Shown here piece by piece: positions 1-9,130 of a DNA stretch of 64,000 bases. A program made the position numbers and the translations under genes. The stretch is from positions 43,869 to 107,868 of the forward strand of contig URZX01000004.1 in the NCBI GenBank assembly GCA_900552455.1. Direction: 5' to 3'. Each line of letters opens with the position of its first letter. The first letter of the stretch is position 1. Source of the DNA: an uncultured Peptococcaceae bacterium. Its GTDB lineage: Bacteria > Bacillota > Peptococcia > Peptococcales > Peptococcaceae. A model generated the notes under the pieces. The model saw only the letters and a program-made list of their open reading frames with translations. It did no database searches and was not told the origin of the DNA.

Positions 1-1753
1 CGTCACCATTTTTGTCGTAGGCCCAGACAGCGTACACATCCGTCGCTGCCCCGGCGCTGATCGTCGCATTGGCAGCGAGCGCAGGCAACTGTTCGTTCTG
101 CGCATAGATCTTGTCAGCCGCCGCAGAATCGCTTGTCCATCCAACCATCATAACAGCGTTTCCATCCTGGTTTTCATGCGTTGGCCAGCCCGCCGCGCCA
201 TTCGGCACGCGCCCCTGACCATCCTTTGTCCAGAGCGGATAGCTGCCCGGCGCCAAGCCAGTCACCGAAGCCTCGTTCGTCTGATCGCCGAACACGCCAC
301 TGCCTGCATGATAGACCAGCGTACCGCGGCCGTTGGCGTCGTAATAATAATGGTTCAGATGGTGCTCCCCTTCGCTGACCGGAACACTGTCGCCAGCCGC
401 CACAGGATTGCCGTCGTGGGTACTGTTTTCGTAGGTGTACTGGCTACCGTTCTTTTCTTTCACAGCATTTTCTTCCGGCAGCGCCAAAAGCTGCGTCTTG
501 CCATCGTAAGCGATCGCATAATCAACCACCGGCTCTCCTTCCGGCTCGCCGTTCAGATAATCCGTCGTGATCAGCTTGTTGACCGCAAGCGTTTCCTCCG
601 GTTTTGGGAAGAGCAGCTGCACCGGATCCTCGCCGGAATCTGCCACCAGATAATTGACCTTCGCGTCGCCATTCAGCGGCAGCGCACCGCCATTTTCATG
701 TAACGTTTTCAGCTGATCGTCCTTCAGCTTCACAGAATATTTGATCGTCACCGTCTGCCCCGGCGCGATCTCCTGACCAGGCTCCGGCGTCCAGGACACA
801 TACTCATCCTTCAGCACCGCTGGTGGATACGTTTCTCCATTTGCGCCAGACACTTCCACCGTCGGCTGACTCGTGCATGTCACCCATTCGCTCATCGGAT
901 CGGTGATCAGCGCACGGATCTTGATCGAAATGTCCTCGAAATTTTTCTTCAAGCCTGCGTAATCGTCTGAGGTGTAAACATTTTCAGCGCCAAGCAGATA
1001 GCGCAAATCAGCATCGCCTTTGGCACCATTAGCAAATGAAATACCATAAAGTTCAGCGCGTTCTTTAATATAAACGATATTCTCTCGCATAGTTACAATC
1101 TCTGGGATTGAACTGGATCGTACATCATAATAATTCTCTCCATCTGTTAGTAATATTACTTCAGGACGTCCTCCAGCGGGCAGGCTTTCTAATAATTCTC
1201 TGGATTTTGCAAAAGCATCTTCCAAGTATGTACCAGAAGTTGGCGATGGAAGAGCATTGATATCTCTTTTTATCTTAGCCAATTCCTCCGACATTCCTAA
1301 ACTATAGAATCCCCCATTATTTAAGAATTCTGCGTGATGCTGCTTATCAAAAGTCATCAGTGCCACACGGGCGTTAAGATCACTAAGAGTCTCTAGCAAA
1401 CCACCAGGCTCCATCAAGACATTCACTAACGTGTTCCATCTGGTCGATCCATTCAGGCTGCTCGTCATCGATCCTGTGTGATCCAGAGCCAAGATCACTT
1501 CCGACGGCACCGGCTTTACAGCTTGGTCCTTCGGCGTCGCCGTGAGCGTCACATCCCAGGTATCCTCACCGGTGCGTACAGCGGTTTTGCTCAGCGTCAT
1601 ATTTTCGTCCGACGTATCCGCCGGCGTCAGCGTTGCGGGCGCTGTGTTTTCACCAGCATCCGTCTCACCTGCGTACAGCGCATGTGGAAACAGGCCGACG
1701 ATCATCACGACGGCCAAAACGAGCGCAAGGCTCTTCTTCAAAATGATATTCAT
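1..1753 (-). CDS. Secreted von Willebrand factor A domain surface protein (3' end cut by window)
   Basis: The frame is open from an ATG at 1751-1753, behind a GGAGGGGAC ribosome site, to the window edge, so the C-terminus is missing. The product starts with a Sec signal peptide (basic start, hydrophobic stretch, LYAGE cleavage region). A vWA domain follows, with the MIDAS-type motif LALDHTGSM near residue 90 and LLTDGENYYD later in the fold. After the vWA domain come extracellular repeat-like segments rich in T, P, G and D. The family binds ligands or matrix outside the cell. By analogy with the 1860-residue protein at 20366-25948, which has the same signal peptide-vWA-repeat order, an SLH anchor may lie beyond the window; that is inference. 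A minus-strand terminator at 1957-1982 shields it from upstream transcription. Confidence 0.85.
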   Translation of the reverse strand, partial: MNIILKKSLALVLAVVMIVGLFPHALYAGETDAGENTAPATLTPADTSDENMTLSKTAVRTGEDTWDVTLTATPKDQAVKPVPSEVILALDHTGSMTSSLNGSTRWNTLVNVLMEPGGLLETLSDLNARVALMTFDKQHHAEFLNNGGFYSLGMSEELAKIKRDINALPSPTSGTYLEDAFAKSRELLESLPAGGRPEVILLTDGENYYDVRSSSIPEIVTMRENIVYIKERAELYGISFANGAKGDADLRYLLGAENVYTSDDYAGLKKNFEDISIKIRALITDPMSEWVTCTSQPTVEVSGANGETYPPAVLKDEYVSWTPEPGQEIAPGQTVTIKYSVKLKDDQLKTLHENGGALPLNGDAKVNYLVADSGEDPVQLLFPKPEETLAVNKLITTDYLNGEPEGEPVVDYAIAYDGKTQLLALPEENAVKEKNGSQYTYENSTHDGNPVAAGDSVPVSEGEHHLNHYYYDANGRGTLVYHAGSGVFGDQTNEASVTGLAPGSYPLWTKDGQGRVPNGAAGWPTHENQDGNAVMMVGWTSDSAAADKIYAQNEQLPALAANATISAGAATDVYAVWAYDKNGD

Positions 1754-1947
1754 TTGTCCCCTCCTAAATTCCTTTCCTTAGAATACTTCACAACCAGCCG
1801 CAACTTCTCGCGTCCGAGAGCGCTGCAGCGTTTTCACTGACAATTTCCAGAAATCCCTCCTCTCCAAAGTCACCCGATATTACCTGCATCTTACCATAGT
1901 TCAGCACGCTTCTCAAGAATTCTCTACAATTTTTATAGGATTTTGCA

Positions 1948-1982
1948 ACAAAAAATGACACCGCTCGTCATTGAACGGTGTC
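1948..1982 (-). terminator. Minus-strand intrinsic terminator upstream of the vWA gene
   Basis: GACACCG (1957-1963) pairs with CGGTGTC (1976-1982); read on the minus strand the stem is followed by ATTTTTTG. It lies inside the nominal upstream extension of the LysR frame, which supports the later LysR start at 2113. The rest of 1754-2112 is AT-rich and shows no gene. Confidence 0.6.
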
Positions 1983-2112
1983 CACGATGCTGTTTCCTAA
2001 AAACTCCCAAGATAGCTATATAAAAGCTTTCATATTTTCTTCTCTGGAAAATCATCCCTCCTTTCTCTATAATCTAACTAGGGAATTCACATTTTTAGAG
2101 GAGGTTTTTCTA

Positions 2113-3030
2113 ATGCGAACAGAGCAACTTCAACACTTTTTAGAAATTGCAAAATGTCAATCATTAACACAAGCTGCTGAAAATCTTTTTATTGGAAAAT
2201 CCACGCTTAGTAATTCAATCAGTTCGCTAGAGAACGAACTTCAGAACGATCTGTTCTGGCGCACAACCAAAGGAACTTTTCTAACTCCTTTCGGCGAAAA
2301 CATGGTTCCGCTGGCAGAAAAAGTTATTCGTGCTAATCAGGAAATATTCAGATTGGCACAAGCAAAATCAACGACGGATCAAAAAAGCTTGTATGTCTAC
2401 TCCTATCCTGTCGGTTCAGTTTCCGCAATGGTAAGACTTTTAGAATATATGAATGCCAGCTATCCTGAGACTAATTTAACCATTCCCGAAACTCAGACAG
2501 AGAATATCATTAATGATCTTATCTCGACTGGTCATAGCATCGGGGTCGTTGCATCTGGAAGTATAACCTATCCTTATATTAAGCGCAAAGCCGAAAATCA
2601 CGACTTTGCCTTCGAGCCAGTTTTTGAAGATTCATTATATGTATTTGTTCATAAAAGCAATCCTTTATGCCATTATTCCACAATACACTTAGACCAGCTT
2701 ATAAACAAGAGAGTTATAATATATCGTTTATTTGTACTTCCGGACAAAAACACGTTTTATCATGATTTTCGTAAGCTCAATCATCTCTATACGGTCGACA
2801 ATTACGAACTCCTAAAAAAGTTAATCACCAGTGCCCAGATAGTCGGAATTGCACCAGGTCTTACATTCCAAGAAAATAAACGTAAAGATATCGTAAAAAT
2901 ACCAATAGAAGATTCTACAATCAAACTAACGATTTCATTAGTATTTAGAAAGGATTCCGAAAAAATGTCCCACGTTGAATTTGCTGCAATAAAATTTCTA
3001 CGTGATTATTACAAACATCTCGAACATTAG
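2113..3030 (+). CDS. LysR-family transcriptional regulator
   Basis: A 305-residue protein with an N-terminal winged helix (MRTEQLQHFLEIAKCQSLTQ, then ENLFIGKSTLSNSISSLE) followed by a substrate-binding-like effector domain. The frame is open from 1978, but the ATG at 2113 is chosen because AGAGGAGG lies just upstream, the LysR homology begins exactly there, and the extension would cover a terminator hairpin. The gene is AT-richer than most of the window. Neighbours are a vWA surface protein on the left and an SLH protein on the right, both on the other strand, so the target is not obvious. It may control one of the surface proteins, but nothing in the sequence proves this. Confidence 0.88.
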   Translation: MRTEQLQHFLEIAKCQSLTQAAENLFIGKSTLSNSISSLENELQNDLFWRTTKGTFLTPFGENMVPLAEKVIRANQEIFRLAQAKSTTDQKSLYVYSYPVGSVSAMVRLLEYMNASYPETNLTIPETQTENIINDLISTGHSIGVVASGSITYPYIKRKAENHDFAFEPVFEDSLYVFVHKSNPLCHYSTIHLDQLINKRVIIYRLFVLPDKNTFYHDFRKLNHLYTVDNYELLKKLITSAQIVGIAPGLTFQENKRKDIVKIPIEDSTIKLTISLVFRKDSEKMSHVEFAAIKFLRDYYKHLEH

Positions 3031-3079
3031 CATTCAGGCGGCTGCTCTCAATAATTGTATCTACGCATGCCCTAAAAAA

Positions 3080-3119
3080 GGCTGCAACACAGACAAAGAA
3101 TATTGTTTGTGCTGCAGCC
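3080..3119. terminator. Bidirectional terminator between LysR and SLH genes
   Basis: A long stem from GGCTGCA/TGCAGCC with an inner ACAA/TTGT pairing. The plus side is followed by AAAATTATTTTT and the minus side by CTTTTTT, so it can serve both convergent genes. Confidence 0.7.
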
Positions 3120-3129
3120 AAAATTATTT

Positions 3130-5478
3130 TTAGCGATTTCTCCAATCGCCTTCCATGTGAACCCGTGTCCATTGTTCAAAGCGTTTTCCATTTTCTTCTT
3201 TCCATTGATACTCATGTCCATTAGATGCTTCTTGAACATCCGAGTAATACCACATTGTTTTTGGATTATCCGGCCATGTTTTCATTTGCTCAACGGACAA
3301 AAGATGCTCTGGATGTGGCACTCGTCCAAGTGTACGATTAATTACTGCACAAGTCTCAGCGCGTGTGATGTTTTTTTGCGGCTGTACTGTGCCATCTGGA
3401 TAGCCACCAAGCAATTTATGGTCGACAGCTGCCGCGATGGCATCTGCATACCAATCGTTTGCATTCACATCAGAAAATGTTCCATCCTGATACACACTAC
3501 TTTGTCTTTCAAAGAAACGTGTAGCGAGCGCGGCAAATTCTGCGCGTGTGATTGGGGCATCCGGCTTGAAACTACCATCCGAATAGCCACGTACAATACC
3601 CAATTTTGCCAACGTAGATACGGTGACATTATACCACGCCTTTTGGCCTACATCGTTAAACGCATTCACATAAACTGTATTTGCATTGCGCACATCCTCT
3701 TTGAGCAAACGGTAGAAAATTGACGCAACCTCAGCTCTGGTAATATTTGCCTCTGGTTTTACAGGCCAAAGGTCTTCATTGTCGGTTTGAATTCCGTTAC
3801 GATAATCTTCCGGATAACCATGAATATACAAGAAATGATCTTCCGTGTTCAAAACAGTTGGTTTATCTTTATCCGGATGTGGATGTGGTTTTGGGGTAGG
3901 ATCCGGATTTGGAGGATTAACTGGCTCATCTCGCGTCCAAGAACCAACAAGCTCCACATTCGTATCTGGCATATTCAATACCCCATCGTTGATCAAAGTT
4001 TCTCGCCCCTCAGGCATTTTAACCTTCCATCCATTAAATATGTAGCCATCTGCCATTGGTGCAGGAAGTGTTATTTTTTCATTTTTCCATGCTGTCTGAC
4101 TATCAGGTACTTGGATATTGTCCGGAGCTGTTTCATCATAACTATAAGTTACGGTAAACGGATCCCGTTTGAAATAGATACGAAGCGGATGCTGTCTATC
4201 CGCTTCTCTGGCGGTAGCTGACAACCACTGATCTGGATGATCTGCATTATAGGAATAATCTTTACCAACAACATCTCCCCAACCAGTTTTTTCACCCTCA
4301 AACTTCTCAGGACCAATACTTACAGTTGCGTCAGCAGTAGCCCATCCGCCTTGACCATATGACCACCGGAAATACTGACCATCTTTCCCTTGAAGATAAG
4401 CTTCAAAGTACCAGAGAATGTCATCTCTCCATTGTGCATATACAGTCATATCGCCAGTAACAACAGTATCTTTGTCAAAATCTTCGCCGCCAGATTTCTG
4501 AGTTGTCCACTTTACAAAGGTAATGTCGGAGATAGCCGGATCGTTTGGCATTTGGTCGCCAAGAGTGGTACCCGTCGGTACTTTTACCTCTTGATAAGTA
4601 GTATCGTCGCCACGATTCATTTTGAAAGTAACCGTTGATGACTGTTTTTTCCAAGAACCAACAAGCTCCACGTTCGTGTCTGGCATGGTCAACGTCCCCT
4701 CGTTGATCAAGTTGTTTCTCCCCTCTGGAGCTTTTACTGTCCATCCTTGAAAAATATAGTCTTCAGCAGTTGGTATGGGTAGTGATATTTTTTCATTTTC
4801 CCATGCTGTCTGGCTGTCAGGCACTTGAACATTGTCCGGAACCATTTCATCATAACTATAAGTTACGGTAAACGGATCCCGTTTGAAATAAATTCGAAGC
4901 GGATGCTGTCTATCCGCTTCTCTTGCGGTAGCTGACAACCACTGATTCGGATGTTCTGCGTTATAGGTATAATCTTTACCTATGACATCTCCCCAACCAG
5001 TTTTTTCACCCTCAAATTTCTCAGGGCCGATACTTACTGTAGCGTCAGCAACAGCCCATCCACCTTGACCATATGACCACCGGCGATACTGACCATCTTT
5101 CCCTTGAAGATAGACCTCGTAGTACCAGAGGATATCATTTCTCCAGCGCGCATAAACAGTTGTATCACTATTTACAACCGTTGTTTTATCAAAGTTCTTC
5201 GTTCTATCCCAACCAGATTTTTCTGTACTCCATGATACAAAAGTAATGTCTTTAATATATGGATTGGCAGGCATCTGATCTCCAAGTGAACTTCCGGCTG
5301 GCACCTGTACTTCCTGATAAGTCGTATCATCACCACGATTCATTTTAAAAGTAACAGTTACCATTGAAGGCGATGTAGTTGTTTCTTCTGTACTTTCAGC
5401 ATAAGCAGGTACAACAGATGATATGATGAATACGAAAACCAGCACCATCGTTAATACTTGTCGCAACATCCTATTCAT
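3130..5478 (-). CDS. SLH-domain surface protein with two ~240-residue repeats
   Basis: A 782-residue secreted protein. Residues 1-28 form a signal peptide ending near VPAYAES. Residues about 40-281 and 282-517 are two closely similar units, each starting VTFKMNRGDDTTYQEV and containing short InlB/Listeria-Bacteroides-type beta repeats (FVSWSTEKSG, VYARWR) and an ELVGSW end. A Pro/Asp/Lys/His linker near 525-545 leads to three SLH motifs (ITRAEVASIFYRLL, PITRAEFAALATRFF, ITRAETCAVINRTLG), which anchor proteins to secondary cell-wall polymer. The C-terminal tail (HPEHLLSVEQMKTWPDNP) closely resembles that of the protein at 20366-25948, so the two share an anchoring module. A surface or adhesive role is inferred from the architecture. 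Confidence 0.9.
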   Translation of the reverse strand: MNRMLRQVLTMVLVFVFIISSVVPAYAESTEETTTSPSMVTVTFKMNRGDDTTYQEVQVPAGSSLGDQMPANPYIKDITFVSWSTEKSGWDRTKNFDKTTVVNSDTTVYARWRNDILWYYEVYLQGKDGQYRRWSYGQGGWAVADATVSIGPEKFEGEKTGWGDVIGKDYTYNAEHPNQWLSATAREADRQHPLRIYFKRDPFTVTYSYDEMVPDNVQVPDSQTAWENEKISLPIPTAEDYIFQGWTVKAPEGRNNLINEGTLTMPDTNVELVGSWKKQSSTVTFKMNRGDDTTYQEVKVPTGTTLGDQMPNDPAISDITFVKWTTQKSGGEDFDKDTVVTGDMTVYAQWRDDILWYFEAYLQGKDGQYFRWSYGQGGWATADATVSIGPEKFEGEKTGWGDVVGKDYSYNADHPDQWLSATAREADRQHPLRIYFKRDPFTVTYSYDETAPDNIQVPDSQTAWKNEKITLPAPMADGYIFNGWKVKMPEGRETLINDGVLNMPDTNVELVGSWTRDEPVNPPNPDPTPKPHPHPDKDKPTVLNTEDHFLYIHGYPEDYRNGIQTDNEDLWPVKPEANITRAEVASIFYRLLKEDVRNANTVYVNAFNDVGQKAWYNVTVSTLAKLGIVRGYSDGSFKPDAPITRAEFAALATRFFERQSSVYQDGTFSDVNANDWYADAIAAAVDHKLLGGYPDGTVQPQKNITRAETCAVINRTLGRVPHPEHLLSVEQMKTWPDNPKTMWYYSDVQEASNGHEYQWKEENGKRFEQWTRVHMEGDWRNR
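3919..5361. repeat. Two ~720-bp tandem copies inside the SLH gene
   Basis: Copy 1 (about 4636-5361) and copy 2 (about 3919-4635) encode residues 40-281 and 282-520. By eye the stretches 4136-4420 and 4846-5130 are nearly the same at DNA level, with mostly scattered single-base differences, so the duplication is recent or kept alike by gene conversion. Confidence 0.8.
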
Positions 5479-5771
5479 ATGTAAACTCCTTTCATAGCAT
5501 ACAAATAAACAGCTCTCCCTATAATATTTATTGTCAGGACTTGCTATAGATTATTCCCCCTACACAAATCCCCTGAATTCACAGCGTTCCCTGAACGCAC
5601 AAGTAGTGTCATACACTCCCCCCTCTTTCATTACTTCCCTCGTAAGCTGTCACAGCATCTATACAAATACTGTACATCCACCTTATCATGTCTTATATTT
5701 CATCGCAAGGCTTTTTTCTACAAAACAGGTGTAGATATGAAATAAACGACCCACACGTTCTGTTTTAAAAT
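5479..5771. other. Intergenic region upstream of the SLH gene
   Basis: About 290 bases, AT-rich, between the SLH gene start and the terminator of the next transporter. The SLH ribosome site (GAAAGGAG) is at its left end. I see no convincing gene and no promoter with good spacing. Confidence 0.5.
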
Positions 5772-5804
5772 AAAAGGGATTGTCGCATATATTGACAATC
5801 CCTT
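5772..5804 (-). terminator. Intrinsic terminator of the DASS transporter
   Basis: AAGGGATTGTC (5774-5784) pairs with GACAATCCCTT (5794-5804). On the minus strand it lies just after the transporter stop codon and is followed by TTTTATTTT. Confidence 0.85.
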
Positions 5805-5808
5805 AATC

Positions 5809-7203
5809 TTAAAGTAATCCAATAAGTGTCCAATATGGAATGACAAGAACAACAAGAAATATAAACGCCAAAACCATTTTTGTACTAAAGAACTTAACAA
5901 AATCCTTCATCGTTAGCATTCCAAATGAAAAGTATATTAAATAAATTGCATATTCGTACGGAAATAGCACCTGGTCTAAGCCATTATTGAATGCATAGAG
6001 TATTGCATAAGGCTGCATATTTAAGGATAGTGCAATATCTGTAATAGGAACCCCAAATGACGCCATCGCAGCTAATGGCGTCAACGCGAAATTTACCAAA
6101 ACAGCTAACAACCAGGTTGTGACAATAACACCATGGGATCCCATTTGCTCCATGGCTGGGAATACAAGCGAAACAATCGTATCGCTTATACCCGTTGAAG
6201 CTGCAACAAATCCGATTGACATGCATGTAACAAGGAAGACAACAAATTTGAAATTGATGCTGTCAATATCTTCTTTCTTTACAACACCAAATACAGGAAA
6301 AGCAAGGACCGCCGGCAATAAAACGAATATATATGCCATATCCTGCTTGTGAAGGTTTGCAGTCACGATGTATAAAAAGATAATAACAACTGCAACAGCA
6401 GAAATCTTTTCTTCTCGGCTCATACGGCCGAGAGCCGCACGCTTTTCTTTGAAAAGCTCTTTACTGTCAAGCTGCTGATCTGGCTTAAACATTCTTGCAA
6501 TAACCTCGATCATAATGAACCCAAACGGAATAAATATTGCATTGTGCATCAAATATTGTCCAAAATTCATAGTAATTGTAGGGTCTGCAGATGATGCAAC
6601 AGAAGCCAGCAATCCAAAATTAGTTGGTACATAAATAAAGAACCCCGGCATCAAATATCCCATTGCGCCAGCCAATGTAATCCCGGCGGCGGTTTTTGAT
6701 CTCTTTAACCCCAGTGTTGAACAGATGCCATACGCAAATGTCGCCATTGCCACACAGGATCCTCCAGGTAAAAAGAGATTAAAAACCAAACCGAAGAAGT
6801 ACATCCCCCAAAGAATACCTCGATAGGTACAGCTCGTTTTTAGTAAGCAGAAATAAGCAAGGCGTTGAAGCAATCCATTTCTAAGCAATGCGTTAACTAA
6901 TAATAATATGCCAAGCACCTGCCAAGGAATCGATTGATGCCAGCCTGCAAAAGCCAACTCCCATGGCGCAACGCCAGTTATTATAAACAAGAACGGCATA
7001 ATAATGCACGGGATATAATTATCCACTAATTCAAATGCAAACATCAAAATTGTCCAAGTTGTAATCACTGTAAACATCTTTTGCTGGTGCGTAAACAGGT
7101 CTGTAGTAGGAATCAATAATAAAAGCAAAGGTATAATAAAGATAATCACCCAGCACATCAAATGTTTTTTATTGATTGAGAAATTTTTTGTTGTAACACT
7201 CAT
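5809..7203 (-). CDS. SLC13/DASS-family anion:cation symporter-like permease
   Basis: A 464-residue integral membrane protein made almost entirely of hydrophobic helices, of the length usual for the divalent anion:sodium symporter family. It is related along its whole length to the permease at 14074-15483; shared marks include IPLLLLLIP near the start, an RMSREEKI cytoplasmic loop, NFALTPLA and the GLDQVLFPYEYAIYLIYF segment near the end. Such proteins bring in dicarboxylates, sulfate or similar anions. The substrate cannot be read from sequence. The ATG at 7203 lies one base after the stop of a small interrupted frame at 7205-7414 that ends in its own GAGGGG ribosome site, so translation is probably coupled. 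A terminator follows at 5772-5804. Confidence 0.8.
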   Translation of the reverse strand: MSVTTKNFSINKKHLMCWVIIFIIPLLLLLIPTTDLFTHQQKMFTVITTWTILMFAFELVDNYIPCIIMPFLFIITGVAPWELAFAGWHQSIPWQVLGILLLVNALLRNGLLQRLAYFCLLKTSCTYRGILWGMYFFGLVFNLFLPGGSCVAMATFAYGICSTLGLKRSKTAAGITLAGAMGYLMPGFFIYVPTNFGLLASVASSADPTITMNFGQYLMHNAIFIPFGFIMIEVIARMFKPDQQLDSKELFKEKRAALGRMSREEKISAVAVVIIFLYIVTANLHKQDMAYIFVLLPAVLAFPVFGVVKKEDIDSINFKFVVFLVTCMSIGFVAASTGISDTIVSLVFPAMEQMGSHGVIVTTWLLAVLVNFALTPLAAMASFGVPITDIALSLNMQPYAILYAFNNGLDQVLFPYEYAIYLIYFSFGMLTMKDFVKFFSTKMVLAFIFLVVLVIPYWTLIGLL

Positions 7204-7204
7204 G

Positions 7205-7414
7205 TTACCCCTCTTTCCTTTTCGTCATCACATCAAAACGTTGGTTGTTCTTCGTCAAAATCTCCATCACGGGAATCTTCTGTAACGCAAGCATTCGTTT
7301 TCCCCTCGTATGCTCACGTTCCAAATACGGCTACGTCATTTTAGTAACCACTGCCGTTTTCTGCCATTCCGTTTCAGACGAGTACTCCATAAGATACACG
7401 TATTGTGTTTCCAT
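7205..7414 (-). pseudogene. Small 69-codon frame interrupted by an in-frame TAG
   Basis: An ATG at 7412-7414 sits behind a strong GAGGAGGGG site. The frame runs METQYVYLMEYSSETEWQK and on to ...VVTKMT, where it meets TAG at codon 28. It continues in the same frame for 41 codons (PYLEREHTRGKRMLALQ...) to a TAA at 7205-7207, one base from the transporter ATG. The abutting stop and start suggest the full frame was once one small gene coupled to the transporter. The simplest reading is a nonsense mutation. Two alternatives are a 27-residue leader peptide or readthrough of the amber codon. No known family recognised. Confidence 0.45.
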
Positions 7415-7546
7415 AACGCGCCCCTCCTCATAAATAATTTTCATGACTACAATCAAATTATATTCCTCTTTTGAGGAAAGGACTATATACCATTTTATGC
7501 TCATCCATGTTCAAAAAAGCTGTACACACTTTTAGGCATACGAAAG

Positions 7547-7574
7547 CCTCCGATAGTTTGAAAACTATCGGAGG
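7547..7574 (-). terminator. Hairpin downstream of the MerR operon
   Basis: CCTCCGATAGTTT (7547-7559) and AAACTATCGGAGG (7562-7574) form a perfect 13-bp stem after the MerR stop codon. The T-run on the minus strand is weak (CTTTCG), so it may act as a terminator or only as an RNA-end stabiliser. Confidence 0.6.
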
Positions 7575-7628
7575 TTTGAAAACATATAAAACATTGACCA
7601 ATCTGCACCGATTCGGATACAATTCTCT

Positions 7629-8507
7629 TCATTTCTTATCAATATCAATGAGGATCTCCATGACAAAATCCTCGCTGCGTTTGGTGGTCCAGTAGTCGGT
7701 GACGTAGCGCTCGATGGCGCCTTCTCCTGGGCGGTAGCCATGTGCATCGGCCCATTCGGCGATGCGCTGGTAGGTGTCGCCGATGCTCTCGTGAGGACCG
7801 ATGTGATATGCGGCGAGCATCATCTTGCCGCCAAAGGTGCGCGTTTTACTCTCGTCGATGGGACCAATGCCTTTCTGAAAGATCACGGCTTTTGTCGGCT
7901 TGCCGGCGAGCTTTTCGCGGAAATGTGGGAAATAGAGATGCACGGCGCCGGTGATCTCGTGGCCAAGGGTTTCGAGATAATTGGTCCAGTCGATGTTGAT
8001 GATGGCGTCCATGTAATTGTCGTTGAAATCCTGGCTCCGATAGCAGGCGGTGATCGGCTCGATGTATTTCACCGAAACCTCGGTGACATGATTTTCAAGC
8101 ACGCCTTCTGCTTCGCGAATGAGATTGTACCAATCGTTCACGGAGGTGTAGGCGATGTTGATCTCCTCGCGCATGCGGCGCAGCTCGTCGATTTTGTCGC
8201 GCAATTTTTTCGCGTGAAAGTCAAAGCGGTTGCTCTCCATGAGGATCTTCATCTCTTCGAGCTTGAAGCCCATCTGCTTGTAATATTTGATGACGGGCAC
8301 GAAGAGCAGTGTTTCGCGGCTGTAGTAACGATAGTTGTTCTCGCTGGAAATATAGTCTGGCGCGATGAGGCCGATCTTGTCGTAAAAGCGCAGCGCTTTT
8401 TTGGAAACGTTGCAGATTTTTGAGACTTCCCCTATAGAGTAAAGTTTGTCCTCGGCGTCGCTGTCCAGGATCTGTTCCAGGGTGGCGCCGGTGGTATCCC
8501 TGCTCAT
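7629..8507 (-). CDS. MerR-family regulator with GyrI-like effector domain
   Basis: A 292-residue protein. After a short leader, residues about 22-90 carry the MerR winged helix (LYSIGEVSKICNVSKKALRF, then YDKIGLIAP). A dimerisation coiled coil follows (KKLRDKIDELRRMREEIN), then a C-terminal GyrI/BmrR-like ligand domain (AAYHIGPHESIGDTYQRI, ending FVMEILIDID). BmrR-type members sense drug-like cations or metabolites and switch on transporters. Its ATG overlaps the stop of the DUF4125 gene (ATGA), making it the last gene of a five-gene minus-strand operon that starts with an EamA-type exporter at 11448. Autoregulation of that operon in response to an exported compound is a natural inference. 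Confidence 0.88.
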   Translation of the reverse strand: MSRDTTGATLEQILDSDAEDKLYSIGEVSKICNVSKKALRFYDKIGLIAPDYISSENNYRYYSRETLLFVPVIKYYKQMGFKLEEMKILMESNRFDFHAKKLRDKIDELRRMREEINIAYTSVNDWYNLIREAEGVLENHVTEVSVKYIEPITACYRSQDFNDNYMDAIINIDWTNYLETLGHEITGAVHLYFPHFREKLAGKPTKAVIFQKGIGPIDESKTRTFGGKMMLAAYHIGPHESIGDTYQRIAEWADAHGYRPGEGAIERYVTDYWTTKRSEDFVMEILIDIDKK

Positions 8508-9127
8508 AAGCGTGCTCCTTTCTGTCGGGCTTCGGCAGCTTCCAGCGAATCGTAGCCGTAAAGCTGCACCATCACGCGATGCACGCTGACGGAAATATTT
8601 TCCTCAGGATGCGCGCGCAGCCAGGCGTCATAGCGCTCAAGCGTGCGCTCAGAATAGGTTTTCAGCTCGCCCAACGCGTAAACATGAACAGACACATCGT
8701 CGGCCTGCGCGCCTTCGGTAGGGCGCCCCTGCGCATGCAGCGCCGGATAGCGCGCGGCGAACTGCTGCTCATCGCGGATCAGGCGATTGGCAATGCGTGC
8801 GCAAAGCGCCTGCTTGTACGCCGACACTGCCGGCAGATGGTCGCGCAGCGTGCGATCGAAGGTGGCTGGATCGGTATATTCCATCATGTAGGCATATTTT
8901 TCGGCGAGCAGATTGCGTCCCTCACGCGCTGCCGCCGCGAGATCGTCGTGATAGCTTTCCAGAACATCCTGCGGCAGCGGCGCAAACTGGCTGTAGCGCA
9001 TGATCGCAAAAGTGCGCGCGTCATTCTGACAGGCAGCGCGCCCGCCTTCGTTCTGCACCTTATCGAACATCTGCCACTCGGCCCCGATGATCGCCGCGAT
9101 CAGCGGATCTTTTTCTGTCCCTCTCAT
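8504..9127 (-). CDS. DUF4125 family protein
   Basis: A 207-residue soluble protein of the DUF4125 family, recognised from the N-terminal block EWQMFDKVQNEGGRAACQND followed by ARTFAIMRYSQF. The family has no known function. It sits in an operon, three bases after the DUF4037 gene and overlapping the MerR gene by four bases. The body is helical and rich in Arg/Glu/Ala, with no signal peptide or membrane segment. The tight coupling to a nucleotidyltransferase-like DUF4037 protein suggests the two act together, but this is inference. Confidence 0.8.
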   Translation of the reverse strand: MRGTEKDPLIAAIIGAEWQMFDKVQNEGGRAACQNDARTFAIMRYSQFAPLPQDVLESYHDDLAAAAREGRNLLAEKYAYMMEYTDPATFDRTLRDHLPAVSAYKQALCARIANRLIRDEQQFAARYPALHAQGRPTEGAQADDVSVHVYALGELKTYSERTLERYDAWLRAHPEENISVSVHRVMVQLYGYDSLEAAEARQKGARL

Positions 9128-9130
9128 TTC

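Noticed and set aside
1978-2112. An N-terminal extension of the LysR protein
   Set aside because: It crosses a terminator hairpin, lacks a ribosome site, and the family begins at the ATG at 2113.
7331-7333. Pyrrolysine at the in-frame TAG
   Set aside because: No pyl genes are in the window and the product matches no known pyrrolysine protein; a nonsense mutation is simpler. Kept only as an alternative.
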